NCBI GenBank assembly: GCA_904395815.1
Contig: CAJFOC010000024.1
Location: 1 to 64,000 of the forward strand
DNA length: 64,000 bases
Direction: 5' to 3'
Source of the DNA: an uncultured Holdemania sp.
GTDB taxonomy: Bacteria > Bacillota_I > Bacilli_A > Erysipelotrichales > Erysipelotrichaceae
Under the pieces are notes generated by a model. That model was not told the origin of the DNA. It did not search any database and saw only the letters and a program-made list of their open reading frames with translations. This document shows, piece by piece, positions 60,222 through 64,000 of this stretch. Position 1 is the stretch's first letter. Every line of letters begins with the position of its first letter. The position numbers and the translations under genes are program-made.

Positions 60222-61745
60222 ATGAGTTTGAGACCGGATGAGATCAGCGCGCTGATCAAGGAGCGGATCCGGCATTATGAAGAACAGATTCAGGCTGACG
60301 ATGTCGGCTATGTCATCCGCGTCGGCGATGGCATCGCGCTGATTCAGGGACTGGACAAGGCGATGGCCTCGGAATTGCTGTTGTTTCCTCATGATGTCTA
60401 CGGAATGGTGCTCAACCTGGAAGAGGATCATGTCGGAGCCGTGCTGCTGGGAGAGGATACGCTGATTAAGGAGGGCGACGAAGTCCGGCGTACGGGACGG
60501 ATTGTCGAGGTTCCGGTAGGCGATGGTTTGCTGGGAAGAGTGGTCAACGCGCTGGGACAGCCGATTGACGGCAAAGGTCCGATCGAAGCGCGGAAAACCC
60601 GGCCGGTAGAACGGGTCGCCCCGGGGGTGATGAGCCGGCGCAGCGTGAATCAGCCGCTGATGACCGGCTTGAAAATCATCGATTCCATGATCCCGATCGG
60701 CCGCGGTCAGCGGGAGCTGATCATCGGCGACCGGCAGACCGGAAAAACGGCGCTGGCGATTGATACGATTCTCAATCAGAAAGATCAGAATGTGCTGTGC
60801 ATCTATGTGGCCATCGGTCAGAAAACCAGCACCGTGGCGCAGATCGTGGAAAAGCTGCGTCAGCATGACGCGCTGAGCTACACCACCGTCGTGGCGGCGA
60901 CCGCCAGTGAAAGCGCGCCGATGCAGTATCTGGCGCCGTATGCCGGTTGCGCGATGGGCGAGGAATGGATGGAACAGGGCCGGGATGTGCTGATCGTTTA
61001 TGACGATCTGTCCAAACATGCGGTTGCTTACCGGACGATGTCGCTGCTGTTGCGCAGACCGCCGGGACGGGAAGCCTATCCGGGCGATGTGTTCTATCTG
61101 CATTCCCGTTTGCTGGAACGGGCGGCCCGGCTGAACGAGGAGCTGGGCGGCGGATCGCTGACGGCATTGCCGATCATTGAAACGCAGGCAGGCGATATTT
61201 CGGCTTACATTCCCACCAACGTGATTTCCATTACCGACGGACAGATCTTTCTGCAAAGCGAGCTGTTCAATGCCGGCGTACGGCCGGCGGTGGACAGCGG
61301 ATTGTCGGTATCCCGGGTTGGCAGTGCGGCGCAGACCGCGGCTATGAAGCAGGTTTCGTCCTCATTGAAGCTGCAGCTGGCTCAGTATCATGAAATGCTT
61401 GGCTTCGCGCAGTTTGGCTCGGATCTGGACGCGCTGACCCGCTCTGCCATTGATCATGGCGCGCGATTGACGGAATTGCTGAAACAGGGACAGTATGCGC
61501 CGCTGTCGCTGGGATTGCAGGTTGTGTCGCTGTATGCCGCCCAGCAAGGATATCTCAAATCGATTCCGACCGCGCAGATCAGCGCTTTTGAGGCGTTTCT
61601 GCACCGCATCGCCAAAACGGAGCAGGCAGAACTTCTCAAGCGGATAGAAAAAAGCGGCAAGCTGGATGAAGAAACGGAAACGCAGCTGAAAAAAATGCTG
61701 GAGGATGGGCTGCAGCAATTTCGGCTGATGAACGGGCTTAGCTGA
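60222..61745 (+). CDS. atpA: F0F1 ATP synthase subunit alpha
   Basis: [19 protein letters not shown]-loop. Confidence 0.97.
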   Translation: MSLRPDEISALIKERIRHYEEQIQADDVGYVIRVGDGIALIQGLDKAMASELLLFPHDVYGMVLNLEEDHVGAVLLGEDTLIKEGDEVRRTGRIVEVPVGDGLLGRVVNALGQPIDGKGPIEARKTRPVERVAPGVMSRRSVNQPLMTGLKIIDSMIPIGRGQRELIIGDRQTGKTALAIDTILNQKDQNVLCIYVAIGQKTSTVAQIVEKLRQHDALSYTTVVAATASESAPMQYLAPYAGCAMGEEWMEQGRDVLIVYDDLSKHAVAYRTMSLLLRRPPGREAYPGDVFYLHSRLLERAARLNEELGGGSLTALPIIETQAGDISAYIPTNVISITDGQIFLQSELFNAGVRPAVDSGLSVSRVGSAAQTAAMKQVSSSLKLQLAQYHEMLGFAQFGSDLDALTRSAIDHGARLTELLKQGQYAPLSLGLQVVSLYAAQQGYLKSIPTAQISAFEAFLHRIAKTEQAELLKRIEKSGKLDEETETQLKKMLEDGLQQFRLMNGLS

Positions 61746-62587
61746 TGGCACAGGGAAAACAGGCGCTGAAAAGCCGCATCCGCTCGGTGCGGGCGACCCG
61801 CAAGATCACCAGCGCGATGGAACTGATGGCCAACGCCAAGCTGCAGCGCCAGCGTGGCCGCATGGAGAAAAACCGGGAGTACGTGGCGGCATTGCGGCAG
61901 ATCACCGGCCGGATTCTGGCGGATCAGCCGGAAAGCGATTGCGTGTATCTGCAGCCGGGCCGCTCTTCCCGCACGCTGAGTTTTCTCTTTCTTTCCGATA
62001 TGGGATTGTGCGGCGGCTACAACAGCAGTCTGATCCGGCTGGCAGAGGAAACGCTGAATCCGCAGGATCCGTTAATTGTGATCGGAACCCGGGGCAGCCG
62101 GTCGTTACAGGACAGGGGACTGACATCGATGCGGGAGCCGATCAGCTCCGATCAGCTGAGCGCGGCGGAGTGCGGCAAGCTGGCCGATCAGGCGCTGACG
62201 ATGTTTGTTCAGGGCCAGATCGGAACCATTCAGGCGTTGTTTTGCAGCTATGTCAATGCCGTGACCTTTCAGCCGCAGTGCCAGACGCTGTTGCCGCTGG
62301 CAATCAGCGCCGAAAACGAAACGGCCATGAAGGTGCAGACACTGTTTGAGCCGGGGCCGGATGAAATTCTGAACGAACTGATTCCGATGGCAGTCCGTTC
62401 GCAGCTGTACAGCGTGTATCTGCAAACCAAGACGGCAGAGCAGGGATGGCGGCGGATGGCGATGGAGTCGGCAACCGACAACGCGGATGAGCTGGCCGGT
62501 CAGCTGACGCTGCAATACAATCAGGCACGGCAGGCGGCGATCACCCAGGAAATCACGGAAATTGTGGCGGGCGCCGACGCGTCGTAG
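61745..62587 (+). CDS. atpG: F0F1 ATP synthase subunit gamma
   Basis: LKSRIRSVRATRKITSAMELMANAKLQR; C-terminal ITQEITEIVAGADA. Confidence 0.95.
   Translation: MAQGKQALKSRIRSVRATRKITSAMELMANAKLQRQRGRMEKNREYVAALRQITGRILADQPESDCVYLQPGRSSRTLSFLFLSDMGLCGGYNSSLIRLAEETLNPQDPLIVIGTRGSRSLQDRGLTSMREPISSDQLSAAECGKLADQALTMFVQGQIGTIQALFCSYVNAVTFQPQCQTLLPLAISAENETAMKVQTLFEPGPDEILNELIPMAVRSQLYSVYLQTKTAEQGWRRMAMESATDNADELAGQLTLQYNQARQAAITQEITEIVAGADAS

Positions 62588-64000
<1,413 letters not shown>

Noticed and set aside
60132-61256. 374-aa minus-strand ORF opposite atpA
   Set aside because: Antisense shadow of atpA.

Overview
64 kb of a low-to-mid GC Firmicutes chromosome. Gene content and order suggest class Erysipelotrichia (possibly Holdemania-like); this is inference and was not searched. 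The left end carries a 39-repeat CRISPR array (36-bp repeats, 38 spacers of 29-31 nt, repeats at 50..2593) with no cas gene in the window. Most of the rest is ordinary core genome: pepF, a dpp/opp-type ABC operon, feoAB, proC, a PBP1-type enzyme, argS-rpoE, fba, nrdDG, murA, rpmE-tdk-MATE-prfA-prmC, glyA-nagAB-tsaC-rpiB, a CBS-type Mn pyrophosphatase, upp, and an F-type ATP synthase operon cut off inside atpD. Accessory material sits around 42.5-43.2 kb and 52.5-55.1 kb (decayed IS200/IS3 fragments, and a GPP34-like/MerR pair behind a heptad tandem repeat). Main points for follow-up: (1) two non-adjacent CRISPR spacers that differ only at four synonymous third-codon positions; (2) a repeat-like segment next to the array that could be an anti-repeat or a decayed repeat; (3) a structured leader resembling the NiCo (czcD) riboswitch upstream of feoAB; (4) a SNF2-type protein with DKAH in place of DEAH; (5) a two-carboxylate, Na+-type signature in AtpE; (6) a shortened SpoIIR-like protein next to prmC; (7) a heptad tandem repeat in the 5' UTR of the GPP34-like gene. 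No complete, clearly new multi-gene system is visible in the window.
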